Of a DNA stretch of 64,000 nt, positions 15,972 to 24,802 are shown one piece after another. The position numbers were made by a program, and so were the translations under genes. The notes under the pieces are model-generated. The model was not told the origin of the DNA, did not search any database, and saw only the letters and a program-made list of their open reading frames with translations. Position 1 is the first letter of the stretch, and every line of letters begins with the position of its first letter. The stretch comes from an uncultured Marvinbryantia sp. (GTDB taxonomy: Bacteria > Bacillota > Clostridia > Lachnospirales > Lachnospiraceae), in NCBI GenBank assembly GCA_934373455.1, contig CAKRON010000004.1:1-64000 (forward strand). The letters are read 5' to 3'.

Positions 15972-17039
15972 TTAATCCATTTTTAAAAGGTTTTCATTTT
16001 CAAAATAATCTATTTTCATTGCATGACGCACTTCCTGAAGTGTAACGGCCGCAGTAGCCTCTGCCTTTTTGCTTCCTTCTTTCAGAATCTCATATACTTC
16101 CGGCAGTCTCTGTTCCCACATCTTACGTCTCGCACGAATCGGTCCAAGTTCCGCCTGAAGAACTGCATTCAGGAACTTCTTCACTTTCACATCTCCCAGT
16201 CCGCCTCTCTGATAATGATCTTTTAATTCCTGAAGATTCTGATAATCAGGAAGGAATTCCTGGAAATATTCGTCTCTGCAGAATGCGTCCAGATAAATAA
16301 ACACCGGATTGCCTTCTACTTTTCCCGGATCCTGCACACGTAAATGGTTCGGATCTGTAAACATAGACATTACTTTCTTCTTAATGTCTTCCGGTTCTTC
16401 TGAAAGATAAATGCAGTTGCCAAGAGATTTGCTCATCTTTGCTTTTCCATCAATACCCGGAAGACGCAGGCAAGCCTGATTCTGTGGAAGCATGATAGCT
16501 GGATCTGTCAAAGTCTCTCCATATACGGAATTAAACTTGTGTACAATCTCCTTGCACTGTTCCAGCATAGGCAGCTGATCTTCACCAACCGGTACTGTTG
16601 TCGCATGAAATGCTGTGATATCTGCAGCCTGACTGATCGGATAGCAGAAAAATCCGGTAGGAATGCTGGCCTCAAAATCTCTCATTTTAATCTCAGCTTT
16701 TACGGTAGGATTTCTCTGTAATCTGGATACCGTAACAAGATTCATGTAATAAAAAGTCAACTCTGTCAGCTGTGGCACCATAGACTGAATAAAAATCGTA
16801 GACTTCTCCGGATCCAAACCGCAAGCAAGATAATCCAATGCTACCTGCATAATATTCTGACGTACTTTCTCAGGATGCTCCGCATTATCTGTAAGCGCCT
16901 GTGCGTCTGCTATCATAATATATATATCATCATATTCACCACTGTTCTGCAGTCTGACTCTTTCTTTTAATGAACCCACATAATGTCCCACATGAAGACG
17001 TCCTGTTGGACGGTCACCTGTTAAAATAATCTTTTTCAC
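15972..17039 (-). CDS. trpS: tryptophan-tRNA ligase
   Basis: A class I synthetase that charges tRNA-Trp. The HIGH motif appears as HVGH at 16-19 in [17 protein letters not shown], and the KMSKS loop is complete ([10 protein letters not shown], near 205). The longest frame starts at ATG 17078, but that codon directly touches AAAGG; the GTG at 17039 has GGGGA at a good distance and gives the usual beginning [12 protein letters not shown], so I use it (355 residues). No T-box leader is present in the short gap to tRNA-Met. Confidence 0.95.
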   Translation of the reverse strand: MKKIILTGDRPTGRLHVGHYVGSLKERVRLQNSGEYDDIYIMIADAQALTDNAEHPEKVRQNIMQVALDYLACGLDPEKSTIFIQSMVPQLTELTFYYMNLVTVSRLQRNPTVKAEIKMRDFEASIPTGFFCYPISQAADITAFHATTVPVGEDQLPMLEQCKEIVHKFNSVYGETLTDPAIMLPQNQACLRLPGIDGKAKMSKSLGNCIYLSEEPEDIKKKVMSMFTDPNHLRVQDPGKVEGNPVFIYLDAFCRDEYFQEFLPDYQNLQELKDHYQRGGLGDVKVKKFLNAVLQAELGPIRARRKMWEQRLPEVYEILKEGSKKAEATAAVTLQEVRHAMKIDYFENENLLKMD

Positions 17040-17121
17040 AAAATGTCCCCACTTTCTTTCATAGTTTCCTGATTGCATCCTTTCGGAGCGTTTTTATTTC
17101 ATAAAACAATCTTTTATGAAA

Positions 17122-17166
17122 CAAAAAAGCCTCGATAAACCAGCTCTTTCAAGTTTATCGAGGCTA
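17122..17166 (-). terminator. terminator behind tRNA-Met
   Basis: A perfect stem (AGCCTCGATAAAC with GTTTATCGAGGCT) followed by six T residues lies just after the 3' end of the tRNA gene on the minus strand, in front of trpS. Confidence 0.85.
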
Positions 17167-17174
17167 TTCTCAAA

Positions 17175-17248
17175 TAGCGGAAGGGAGATTTGAACTCTCG
17201 ACACCACGGGTATGAACCGTGTGCTCTAGCCAACTGAGCTATTCCGCC
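17175..17248 (-). tRNA. tRNA-Met (anticodon CAU), elongator type
   Basis: The 74-nt gene starts GGCGGAATAGCTCAG and ends TTCCGCTA. The anticodon arm is CACGG-TTCATAC-CCGTG, giving CAU. The first pair is G-U as in Bacillus elongator tRNA-Met, not the C-A mismatch of the initiator. CCA is not encoded, so the cca gene product must add it. A tRNA-Ile2 identity (C34 changed to lysidine by TilS) is less likely from the overall sequence. Confidence 0.92.
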
Positions 17249-17321
17249 ACAACAAACAGTATTATAATAGATATATTGAATGTTGTCAACTATTTTCTTA
17301 TTTATTTTTACTAAAATTCAT

Positions 17322-17618
17322 TTAATTCTGTGAACGAAACAGAATCTCATCTTCTCCGACCATTCCCAGCTTTTCTTTTGCGATCTCTCCTGCATATTCT
17401 TCTGTCTTCACCTTTTCCTGAAGTTCGGCAATTGACTCGCTGCGTTCACTTTCATCTTCCAGCTGTCCATTCAGCTTCTCGATCTGCTGTACATATCCGG
17501 CATTCTTTTCCTTCAGCTGACTGCTCTGCACCAACATGGCACACAACAATATAAATACTACAGCGGAAATACAGATAATCTCTCTGCGATTACTGCTTCT
17601 ATATTTCTTTCTTGTCAT
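17322..17618 (-). CDS. divIC: septum formation protein DivIC/FtsB-like
   Basis: A bitopic division protein of 98 residues: short basic start, one membrane helix (about 13-30) and an external coiled coil (about 33-72), ending in EEYAGEIAKEKLGMVGEDEILF, which matches the conserved DivIC end. These proteins join FtsL and DivIB at the divisome. It is the last gene of yabP-yabQ-divIC, the usual Firmicute order. Confidence 0.9.
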   Translation of the reverse strand: MTRKKYRSSNRREIICISAVVFILLCAMLVQSSQLKEKNAGYVQQIEKLNGQLEDESERSESIAELQEKVKTEEYAGEIAKEKLGMVGEDEILFRSQN

Positions 17619-17651
17619 TCTATACTCCCAAAAAGTTATAAACCTGTTATC

Positions 17652-17984
17652 TTATGCCATTTTACCTCTATTCCTGAACTTTTTCAACAGCTTTATACAA
17701 ATCCAACGGAAAAAAGACAGCAATGACCACTGACTCCAGGCTCCCGCCAGCACTGCTGCTATGCCGTACCATCGGACGGCTCCTTCATTTTCGCAGAATA
17801 CCGCAGCAAAAATTACGAGTGCCGCTACATTCCAATACAAAAAATCTTCCACATTAATTTTCCATACACTGTGATGGAACAATTTTCTAAGACCGATCAG
17901 AATCTGATATATCCAGAACAATATCGCCCCTGCCAGAAAACTGACTGCAAAAAATATGCTTTCCTGCTGAATCATTTCGCTCAT
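17652..17984 (-). CDS. yabQ: spore cortex biosynthesis protein YabQ
   Basis: A 110-residue membrane protein with about three hydrophobic segments and the YabQ-type DFLYWNVAALVIF stretch. YabQ is needed for cortex formation in Bacillus and sits in the outer forespore membrane. It begins just after the yabP stop and precedes divIC. Assignment rests on context and sequence pattern. Confidence 0.87.
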   Translation of the reverse strand: MSEMIQQESIFFAVSFLAGAILFWIYQILIGLRKLFHHSVWKINVEDFLYWNVAALVIFAAVFCENEGAVRWYGIAAVLAGAWSQWSLLSFFRWICIKLLKKFRNRGKMA

Positions 17985-17987
17985 ATT

Positions 17988-18272
17988 TTAATCCAGCACC
18001 CGGTGAAGCAGATTTTTCTCTTTTTTCTTTCGATGGCCTTTGGCTGAGTAAATCATACTGTCAACCTGCCCTTCCAGATCCGCTTCCCCCTTTTCCAGAT
18101 TAAGTCTGCTGATATGCAGTTCCTTTCCCCTGATCGTCAAAAGTCCCATTTCGGTATCCACCAAAATTTCATGTTCATCAAATGACACCACATCACAAAC
18201 TCCACTGATTGTTCCGTTTTTACGTCCTGAAAGCCATATTTTATGTGTTCCGGAAAGCATTTTTTCGTCCAT
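17988..18272 (-). CDS. yabP: sporulation protein YabP
   Basis: A 94-residue beta-rich protein of the YabP family (YabP/YqfC), with GVCDVVSFDEHEILVDTEMG and LTIRGKELHISRLNLEKGE as the core. In Bacillus it is made under sigma-E. Here a terminator separates it from rqcP, so it needs its own promoter; CATACATA at 18303-18310 resembles a sigma-E -10 box, but I see no convincing -35. It starts the yabP-yabQ-divIC unit. Confidence 0.88.
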   Translation of the reverse strand: MDEKMLSGTHKIWLSGRKNGTISGVCDVVSFDEHEILVDTEMGLLTIRGKELHISRLNLEKGEADLEGQVDSMIYSAKGHRKKKEKNLLHRVLD

Positions 18273-18332
18273 TGTTTCTCCATGATTTATGGTCTTGATT
18301 CATATGTATGCAGCATAATAAAACTCAGAACC

Positions 18333-18365
18333 AAAAAACAGATGGGAAAAAATCTCCCATCTGTT
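18333..18365 (-). terminator. terminator of rqcP
   Basis: AACAGATGGGA pairs with TCCCATCTGTT and is followed by a T-run on the minus strand. The stem begins within the last codons of rqcP. It splits the classical hup-rqcP-yabP run into two transcripts. Confidence 0.8.
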
Positions 18366-18603
18366 ATATATACTTATATAACTCCTGTGCCTCGTCTTTT
18401 TTTACTGTTTCCTGTACATTTAATACTTCTACTTTTACACTTCTGGTTCCAAACTGTATCTCTATGATATCCCCTGCTTTGACATTCACAGATGCCTTTG
18501 CCACTTTATCATTCACCAGAACACGTCCTGCATCACAGGCCTCATTGGCCACGGTTCTTCTCTTTATCAGACGTGACACTTTCAAAAACTTATCTAATCT
18601 CAT
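18364..18603 (-). CDS. rqcP: ribosome quality-control factor RqcP (S4 domain)
   Basis: A 79-residue single S4-domain RNA-binding protein: RLDKFLKVSRLIKRRTVANEACDAGRVLVNDK is the S4 fold, with the conserved first residues MRLDKFLK. RqcP (YlmH/Hsp15-like, YabO) stabilises peptidyl-tRNA on split 50S subunits while RqcH adds alanine tails. It lies behind hup, as usual in Firmicutes, but a terminator stands between them. Confidence 0.92.
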   Translation of the reverse strand: MRLDKFLKVSRLIKRRTVANEACDAGRVLVNDKVAKASVNVKAGDIIEIQFGTRSVKVEVLNVQETVKKDEAQELYKYI

Positions 18604-18614
18604 ATATTTCCTGT

Positions 18615-18640
18615 AAAAAATGGGAGCCTGATAAGCTCCC
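18615..18640 (-). terminator. terminator or attenuator between hup and rqcP
   Basis: GGGAGC and GCTCCC form a stem followed by ATTTTTT on the minus strand, directly behind the hup stop. Only about ten bases separate it from the rqcP start, so it probably lets a fraction of transcripts through and keeps HU far more abundant than RqcP. Confidence 0.65.
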
Positions 18641-18646
18641 TTTAAA

Positions 18647-18919
18647 TTAGTTGATAGCGTCTTTTAAAGCTTTTCCTGCTTTGAATTTTGGAGACTTGGA
18701 AGCTGCGATCTGCATAGTTTCACCAGTCTGAGGATTTCTTCCTTCTCTTGCTGCTCTTTCAGATACTTCAAATGTTCCAAATCCAACTAACTGGATCTTT
18801 TCACCTTTTTTTAATTCTTCTTCTACTACTTCTGTAAAAGCTTTTAATGCTTTTTCTGCATCTTTTCTTGATAATTCTGTTTTTTCAGCAATTGCTGCGA
18901 TTAATTCTGTTTTGTTCAT
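18647..18919 (-). CDS. hup: HU-type nucleoid DNA-binding protein
   Basis: HU bends and compacts DNA as a dimer. The 90 residues match the family along their whole length: [25 protein letters not shown] at the start, [22 protein letters not shown] as the beta arm with the tip Pro, and the last helix [12 protein letters not shown]. It has a strong promoter upstream and a terminator behind it, as expected for an abundant protein. Confidence 0.97.
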   Translation of the reverse strand: MNKTELIAAIAEKTELSRKDAEKALKAFTEVVEEELKKGEKIQLVGFGTFEVSERAAREGRNPQTGETMQIAASKSPKFKAGKALKDAIN

Positions 18920-19011
18920 GAAAATTATTCCTCCTCTTATCTCTTCGCTTTCTGCTTCTTGTTCGAAAGCGCTGATGCACTTAAACGTTCTCTTTTCAAA
19001 TGCCTGTTATA

Positions 19012-19040
19012 TTTATATACCGAGTGTCTCATTTTGTCAA
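19012..19040 (-). promoter_or_regulatory. strong promoter of hup
   Basis: TTGACA (19035-19040) and TATAAA (19012-19017) with a 17-bp spacer on the minus strand. The roughly 85-base leader to the hup start holds no recognised riboswitch. Confidence 0.75.
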
Positions 19041-19044
19041 GTAT

Positions 19045-20028
19045 TTAGCGCATCCACCGCAAAAAGTAACTTCTGGATTCTTCATAATCAGCCAGTTTTT
19101 CCAGCTTTTCTGAATTTTTCCAGGATGCGCAGGACTTCCTGCAATTATAATACTGATTTGCTATTTTCCAGAATTTTTCAGGATAACAAAGACGAATTTT
19201 CAAATACTCTGTTTCTTCCTCTGTCAGACTTTTTTCCCGATCGTATGCTTCCAGTATCTGGTCACCTGTCTGACAGTTCCAGCCCTGTTTTTCCATGATT
19301 TTTCTTAAAAACTGATATAAATCGTTGATTTGAATATTGTATCCACATTTTTCAAAATTAGACGTAAATATTAACCCGCGCCCCAGAAAATATATATTAT
19401 GCTGATTATAATTTCCATGACAAAGTTTTCCATTTTCAACGCTGTCGCATAATATTTTTTCATAACAGGATGCGGATAACTTTTTCAATGCCTCTTTCGC
19501 CTGCTGTGCAAAAAGCGGATACAATTTTAAAAATTCATTTTCAAAAGCTGTCTTTTGTTTTCTTCTACGTATAAATTCATGAATCTTCTTCAGTTCTCTG
19601 TTATGCCGCTCCCAGACAGTCCGAAGGTCTTCTCCAACATAATTCTGATTCGGGACCTCTCCCTGCCACACCATAAGCTTATGAAGCTGTGCCAGATTTG
19701 CTGCCGCCTGACAGACCTGCATATTATTTCTGGTATCACATTCTTTTCCTTCATACCAGTCTTTCAACACAAAGGTCTGTTCCTCCCAGTCACGGCACAG
19801 ATAAGTTCCTTCTTTATTTTCTATCACCTTATCCACATAAGGAACCCCTCCGCGTTCTATGATATCCAGTACCTGATTGGTAAATATAATCTTCTTTTCC
19901 GATCCATTATATTCCGCAAACAGTTTCGTTCCGAGAGAGGTCTCACAAATATAGGATCCTCTGCCTCGTCTGGTATCAAGTAGTTCCAACTCATATTGTT
20001 CCAATAATTTCAGACTTTTTTCGTTCAC
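19045..20028 (-). CDS. cotS: CotS-family spore coat protein (kinase-like fold)
   Basis: A 327-residue aminoglycoside-phosphotransferase-like protein of the CotS/YutH group found in spore coats. Family traits are the N-terminal nucleotide-fold strand with KLFAEYNGSEKKIIF, the catalytic-loop region KLCHGNYNQHNIYFLG (HGNYNQHN replaces the kinase HGDxxxxN, so Asp is Asn) and the later NDLYQFLRKIMEK helix. It starts with GTG behind a G-rich ribosome site. The missing catalytic Asp suggests a structural rather than enzymatic role. It follows cca by 50 bases. Confidence 0.83.
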   Translation of the reverse strand: MNEKSLKLLEQYELELLDTRRGRGSYICETSLGTKLFAEYNGSEKKIIFTNQVLDIIERGGVPYVDKVIENKEGTYLCRDWEEQTFVLKDWYEGKECDTRNNMQVCQAAANLAQLHKLMVWQGEVPNQNYVGEDLRTVWERHNRELKKIHEFIRRRKQKTAFENEFLKLYPLFAQQAKEALKKLSASCYEKILCDSVENGKLCHGNYNQHNIYFLGRGLIFTSNFEKCGYNIQINDLYQFLRKIMEKQGWNCQTGDQILEAYDREKSLTEEETEYLKIRLCYPEKFWKIANQYYNCRKSCASWKNSEKLEKLADYEESRSYFLRWMR

Positions 20029-20078
20029 TCATACCCCTCCCCCTTTGTTCTTTCTATCCTATGCGGGGGAAATATCGT

Positions 20079-21413
20079 TTATGTGTGACTTTCCATCTGT
20101 TTCCACAATCTCATCAAATATTCTTTTTCGTTATGGGAAGGTTCTTCCAATACGTCTGCAAGCATCTTATTCAGGACTTCCCCAATCTCTTTTCCAGGCT
20201 GCATTCCGGCTGCTATCAGATCTTTTCCAGTTACTTTTAACTGCTTCAAAGAGATACAATCCTGTCGCTTTAAAATTTCCTCATATACCTGATGCACCTT
20301 TTCAAGATTCAAAAGTTTCTCCAGACGCCGATACTCGCTTTGTGCCAGTATATCTGCCCCCATTACCTGAAATAGTGCCGGAAATATATCTTCTCCTGCC
20401 TTATGCATCAGACGCCTGATCTGCCGTTCATCCGGCTGGGGTCTTACATCATGATATAACACCATCCGCTTAACCTGATCCATTGTAGCATTATCAAATT
20501 TCAGCCTGCGCATAATTTTTCCTGTCATTTCTGCACTGATTCTGGCATGTCCATGAAAATGATCCACACCATCCACCGTTGACTTTGCCTGAGGTTTTCC
20601 AAAATCATGAAACAATACTGCCAGACGCAGTACTTTATCGGGATCGACATATTCCAATGCTTTCAGCGTATGCTCTCCCACATTATACATATGGTGAGGA
20701 TGATTTTGTGATGTCTTCATGCAAGTATCAAACTCAGGCAGCACTACACCTGTGAGTCCCAATTCATAAGCAGTTCTCAACATCTCCGGATGAGGTGATA
20801 CCAACAGCTTCACCAGTTCCGTCTGAATTCTCTCTGCACTGATTGCGCTGAGATTTCCAGCCAGTCTGTGTGCCGCACATGCAGTCTCTTCTTCAATTGT
20901 GAATCCAAGCTGAGCTGCGAAACGTACGGCTCTGAAAATCCGAAGAGCATCTTCTTCAAATCTTTCTTCCGCTATTCCAACACATCGGATCACACCATTT
21001 TTCAAATCTTCTATTCCACCAAACTCGTCCACCAATCCACAGCTGTCATTGTATGCCATGGCATTAATTGTAAAATCTCTTCTTCGCAGGTCTTCTTTTA
21101 ATTCTCCTGTGAAATTCACCTGTTCCGGATGCCGGTGATCACGGTATTCTCCATCTATACGATATGTCGTTACTTCAAACCCTTCTCTGTCTGCCATGAC
21201 TGTCACAGTACCATGCTCTATTCCGGTATCAATCGTCCGGTGAAATAATTCTTTCACCTGTTCCGGGTGTGCAGATGTGGTTATGTCCCAGTCTGCCGGT
21301 TCTCTCCCCAGTATGCTGTCCCGGACACAACCGCCTACTGCATACGCCTCATAGCCTGCCACCTCCAATGTCTCTATAATCATTCTAACTTTTTCCGGTA
21401 ACTTAATTTCCAT
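20079..21413 (-). CDS. cca: CCA tRNA nucleotidyltransferase
   Basis: A class II CCA-adding enzyme of 444 residues. The head has GGCVRDSILGREPADWDITT with the catalytic DxD-type pair, then RRDFTINAMAY and the EDALRIFRAVRFAAQLGF block that reads the tRNA. An HD domain (LAVLFHDFGKP) follows from about 255, as in the fused form with phosphohydrolase activity. The single tRNA gene in the window lacks CCA, consistent with need for this enzyme. Confidence 0.93.
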   Translation of the reverse strand: MEIKLPEKVRMIIETLEVAGYEAYAVGGCVRDSILGREPADWDITTSAHPEQVKELFHRTIDTGIEHGTVTVMADREGFEVTTYRIDGEYRDHRHPEQVNFTGELKEDLRRRDFTINAMAYNDSCGLVDEFGGIEDLKNGVIRCVGIAEERFEEDALRIFRAVRFAAQLGFTIEEETACAAHRLAGNLSAISAERIQTELVKLLVSPHPEMLRTAYELGLTGVVLPEFDTCMKTSQNHPHHMYNVGEHTLKALEYVDPDKVLRLAVLFHDFGKPQAKSTVDGVDHFHGHARISAEMTGKIMRRLKFDNATMDQVKRMVLYHDVRPQPDERQIRRLMHKAGEDIFPALFQVMGADILAQSEYRRLEKLLNLEKVHQVYEEILKRQDCISLKQLKVTGKDLIAAGMQPGKEIGEVLNKMLADVLEEPSHNEKEYLMRLWKQMESHT

Positions 21414-21446
21414 TCTGATCTCCTAACTTTTGTGTGTACTTCTGAT

Positions 21447-21506
21447 AAAAGGAAACCGAAACGTATTGTCTTTCCCATTGCTTTTATGGAAAGTCAAACG
21501 TTTCGG
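21447..21506 (-). terminator. terminator of uppP
   Basis: CCGAAACGT pairs with ACGTTTCGG around a second inner stem (CTTTCC with GGAAAG), followed by TTTCCTTTT on the minus strand. It closes the uppP transcript before cca. Confidence 0.65.
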
Positions 21507-21517
21507 CGTTTTTGAAT

Positions 21518-22339
21518 TTATGACCAGAAATAGGCCAGTACTACTATTCCAAGGATAATGCGGTACCATCCAAACACTGTGAAGCTGTGTTTGCGGATAT
21601 AGCCCAAGAGTAATTTAATAACTACAATGGATACTACAAACGCTACTACCATTCCAATCAGCAGAAGTATGATTTCATCTGTGGAGAATACCAGTCCAAA
21701 TTTCAAAATTTTTAACAGACTGGCTCCCAGCATAACCGGTACTGCCAGGAAAAATGTAAATTCCGCCGCTACTGTTCTGGAAATACCAATCATGATTGCC
21801 CCTAAAATGGTTGCTCCCGATCTGGAGGTACCAGGAAATACTGCTGCAATCAACTGAAATGCACCAATGCAAAATGCCATCGGATAGGTGATCTCCTCAA
21901 TAGAATTTACCTTTGGCAGAACATCTTTGTTCTGACGCTCAATAATGATAAACAAAACACCAAACACAATTAACGCAAATGCTACCGTCCAATAATTATA
22001 AAACAGACGGTCCAGCTCATCCTCAAATAAAATACCTACTACTGCAGCCGGTATGCATGCAACCAGAATCTTAAACCACATAGAGAAAGTTTCTTTTTTT
22101 ATAAAAAACTTCTCTTTTGTAGAAAATGGCCACAGCCTCGGGAAATACAGCATTACCACTGCCAAAATCGCCCCCAGCTGAATCACTACAAGAAACATCG
22201 ACATAAATTCTTTCGACACATCCAGCTGTACCAGTTCGTCCAGAAGAATCATGTGACCGGTGCTGCTGATCGGCAGCCATTCTGTAACACCCTCAACAAT
22301 TCCGAACAACACTGCTTTCAAAATTTCAATAATTTCCAT
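21518..22339 (-). CDS. uppP: undecaprenyl-diphosphatase UppP (BacA)
   Basis: This multi-pass membrane enzyme recycles the lipid carrier of wall synthesis by removing phosphate from undecaprenyl pyrophosphate, and gives bacitracin tolerance. Of 273 residues, GIVEGVTEWLPISSTGHM (about 13-30) and FPGTSRSGATI (about 168) are the two catalytic blocks. About eight membrane segments are visible. It follows the 816-residue anchored protein by 12 bases. Confidence 0.96.
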   Translation of the reverse strand: MEIIEILKAVLFGIVEGVTEWLPISSTGHMILLDELVQLDVSKEFMSMFLVVIQLGAILAVVMLYFPRLWPFSTKEKFFIKKETFSMWFKILVACIPAAVVGILFEDELDRLFYNYWTVAFALIVFGVLFIIIERQNKDVLPKVNSIEEITYPMAFCIGAFQLIAAVFPGTSRSGATILGAIMIGISRTVAAEFTFFLAVPVMLGASLLKILKFGLVFSTDEIILLLIGMVVAFVVSIVVIKLLLGYIRKHSFTVFGWYRIILGIVVLAYFWS

Positions 22340-22351
22340 GTTTATTCCTCT

Positions 22352-24802
22352 CTATTCTTTATATTTGTCAAGAAAGCCAATAAAGACATTCCCGGATTTT
22401 TCAAATAAGTCTTCTGAATCTTCATCACTGAGCAGGTATGTATCTTCCGCTCCAGGCTCATAAAAACTGATATTTCCCCACTGATCATATCCATTTAAAA
22501 TACGGATACCATCGGTAGTGTCTGCAATCACCGGATTTCCTTCACTGATATAATATAATATTTCATCCATATTGCATCCAGTCAGATTCAGAACAATTTT
22601 ATCTGTCAGCTGTTCTTCCAGTGTGTTCAGATCCATCGTACCGTCCAGTATACACTGTGGTATAGATGACAACGGAATCGTCTGTTCAGTTGCTTTATTT
22701 CCACGTTCCCAGATATACTGAAGATTCTGATTTACAACTACTCCAAGCTGTTCATCAGCTGTCATAATCGCTGTATTGGCATTTTTATAAATACCGTAAA
22801 GCGTTCCCTTTGCATATACATAACACAAATTCTCAGTATTATCTGTATATGGTACGGTAATCGTCTTATCCGCATCCAGAACCCGCATATTGCTGCGCAC
22901 AACCTTCGGTGTCTGGGAAATCATTCCAGCTCCGATCAGCAGTACTACTTCCGTCTTCTTTCTGTCTGTAACCTGGGTTGTCAGACCTATTCCTGTATTT
23001 TCTGCTTCATTATCTATGATGTGATCCTCAGATGTTTCCTCCCAGTCATTTCCAGACTTTTTCACCCGGGTCATCGTCAACAGACGATCCGTAATTTCTC
23101 CACCGGTCACATAATACCCTGTCTGCGCATATTCCTTCACCGGCTGAGCATTCTCATCCACAATATTTACCTGTCTCATCGGAAACAGTTCCGTACCCTC
23201 CTGTCCGGCATCTATATCCTCTGTATCTGCTATACCATAGACGAGAGATTCGCCAAGATATCCGAGTATTCGGATACGTTCGCTGTCCTGACAGGTAATT
23301 TCATTCGTCTTGCCTGTATTCAAATCCACCATGGTAATCGTCTGGGAATCATACGGTTCATTTTCTTTCAGATAAGCCACATACCTTCCTGTTCTGGACC
23401 CTTCCACACATCCCAGCTGCAGTCCGTCTTTCACCGTCTTGGTTTCCAGCGTTGCAAGATTTACCTGATAAATGCTTCCGTCCATCAACATATAAAAGGT
23501 CTGCTGGTCTTCCGTTACATAAGCCAGCTTTTCAATATCCATGCGAAGTAAATCATACGAGCAGCTGGTATCTACAAATAACTTTTCTTCCACAGTTCCA
23601 GACGACGCATCGTAATAATACAGCGCTACCCCGGACTCTCCTTCATGACGTCCTCGGTTCATGTATCCTGCTACGATAAAGTATACACTTCCACCTTCAC
23701 TGACACTTAATACACGAATTTCATGTTCCCCATAAATATCTCGATAATCACTGTCTCCTTTACGACGGAATGTGAAAATCTGTGCCATCTTTCCACTTTG
23801 CACATCATAACTCCATAATTCCCCGCTTTGCTCAAATGCAAAATAGTTATGGCTGGAATCACTGGCAAAGGAAATATCATTCTGAGTGATTCCCAGATTA
23901 ATGCCGGTATCCGTAATTACTCCATTATCCGGATCAAACACCTGATCTGTGGTGCGTTCAAAATCCAGAAGCATAACTACCTCATCCGCATATCTCAATC
24001 TGAAATATTCGTTTACTGTATACAGTTCCACATTCTCATTTTCATCTGTTGCACTGATCAGATATTGCTGCGTAATTGTAGCAGTTGTCTCATTCAATTC
24101 TTTTATTGCCGGTATGGATTTGTAATAAATCTGAGGATTTAAATTTCCCCATTCCAGTTGATCTGTGGTCGTATGAATATCCATAAAGGACAAATTTGTC
24201 TGCTCCGCATCATTTTCCGGTTCCAGATAAACTGCAAGCGAGTCTGCATTTTTATTCAGGCAGTTCTCTGAAAACATATTCACAAAATCCAGATATTCCT
24301 TCGTATGAAGGCTGTCCTGTTGTACCAGTCTTGTATAGTAATATACATCTTTTCCCGAAGACTTCAGCTGAATCTTTAATACATATTCCTGATTCATACG
24401 TATTTTACTTTCCAGCGTAAAACTGGCCAGAAGATCTTCCCCGTCTTCTGTAATATCTGTCACTTTCGTATTCTCCAGTGATTTTGTACCATCTGCTGTA
24501 AGAACCTCAAAATAAATATCCTGTACCTTTGCTCCAAATGTCTGCACTTTCACAGACACATCCCGGTCTGTAGAAATAGGAGTCAGCGTATCCCGGATCG
24601 TAGTTGCTGTCATCGGTTCCACATATCCATGCAACGGATTCATATCCACATCTTTATAACGCATATACACCAACGGCAGAGTCGCTTTTTCCATATCTTC
24701 TGTATGAATTGTGGTCTCATCGTCCATAAGCCAGGCAAATCCTGCCACCGAGCCAATAAAGATCAGAAAAAGCACTCCGATTCTAATCAGTAACTTTTTC
24801 AT
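22352..24802 (-). CDS. large membrane-anchored extracellular protein, beta-propeller-like
   Basis: I do not recognise a named family. The 816 residues start with one membrane helix (about 5-26); the rest lies outside the cell. A beta-sandwich-like region (about 60-160) follows. The middle (about 310-560) is rich in short strands with recurrent aromatic, Gly and Asp positions, as in WD- or TolB-like propellers (for example YFAFEQSGELWSYDVQSGK and SIYQVNLATLETK). The end (about 700-800) refers to a region ending DQWGNISFYEPG. It overlaps the end of the methyltransferase gene by 20 bases and precedes uppP, suggesting a cell-envelope role. Confidence 0.6.
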   Translation of the reverse strand: MKKLLIRIGVLFLIFIGSVAGFAWLMDDETTIHTEDMEKATLPLVYMRYKDVDMNPLHGYVEPMTATTIRDTLTPISTDRDVSVKVQTFGAKVQDIYFEVLTADGTKSLENTKVTDITEDGEDLLASFTLESKIRMNQEYVLKIQLKSSGKDVYYYTRLVQQDSLHTKEYLDFVNMFSENCLNKNADSLAVYLEPENDAEQTNLSFMDIHTTTDQLEWGNLNPQIYYKSIPAIKELNETTATITQQYLISATDENENVELYTVNEYFRLRYADEVVMLLDFERTTDQVFDPDNGVITDTGINLGITQNDISFASDSSHNYFAFEQSGELWSYDVQSGKMAQIFTFRRKGDSDYRDIYGEHEIRVLSVSEGGSVYFIVAGYMNRGRHEGESGVALYYYDASSGTVEEKLFVDTSCSYDLLRMDIEKLAYVTEDQQTFYMLMDGSIYQVNLATLETKTVKDGLQLGCVEGSRTGRYVAYLKENEPYDSQTITMVDLNTGKTNEITCQDSERIRILGYLGESLVYGIADTEDIDAGQEGTELFPMRQVNIVDENAQPVKEYAQTGYYVTGGEITDRLLTMTRVKKSGNDWEETSEDHIIDNEAENTGIGLTTQVTDRKKTEVVLLIGAGMISQTPKVVRSNMRVLDADKTITVPYTDNTENLCYVYAKGTLYGIYKNANTAIMTADEQLGVVVNQNLQYIWERGNKATEQTIPLSSIPQCILDGTMDLNTLEEQLTDKIVLNLTGCNMDEILYYISEGNPVIADTTDGIRILNGYDQWGNISFYEPGAEDTYLLSDEDSEDLFEKSGNVFIGFLDKYKE

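Noticed and set aside
17040-17121. T-box leader for trpS
   Set aside because: The gap after the tRNA-Met terminator is too short and lacks the T-box sequence; only a small AT hairpin (17097-17121) is present.
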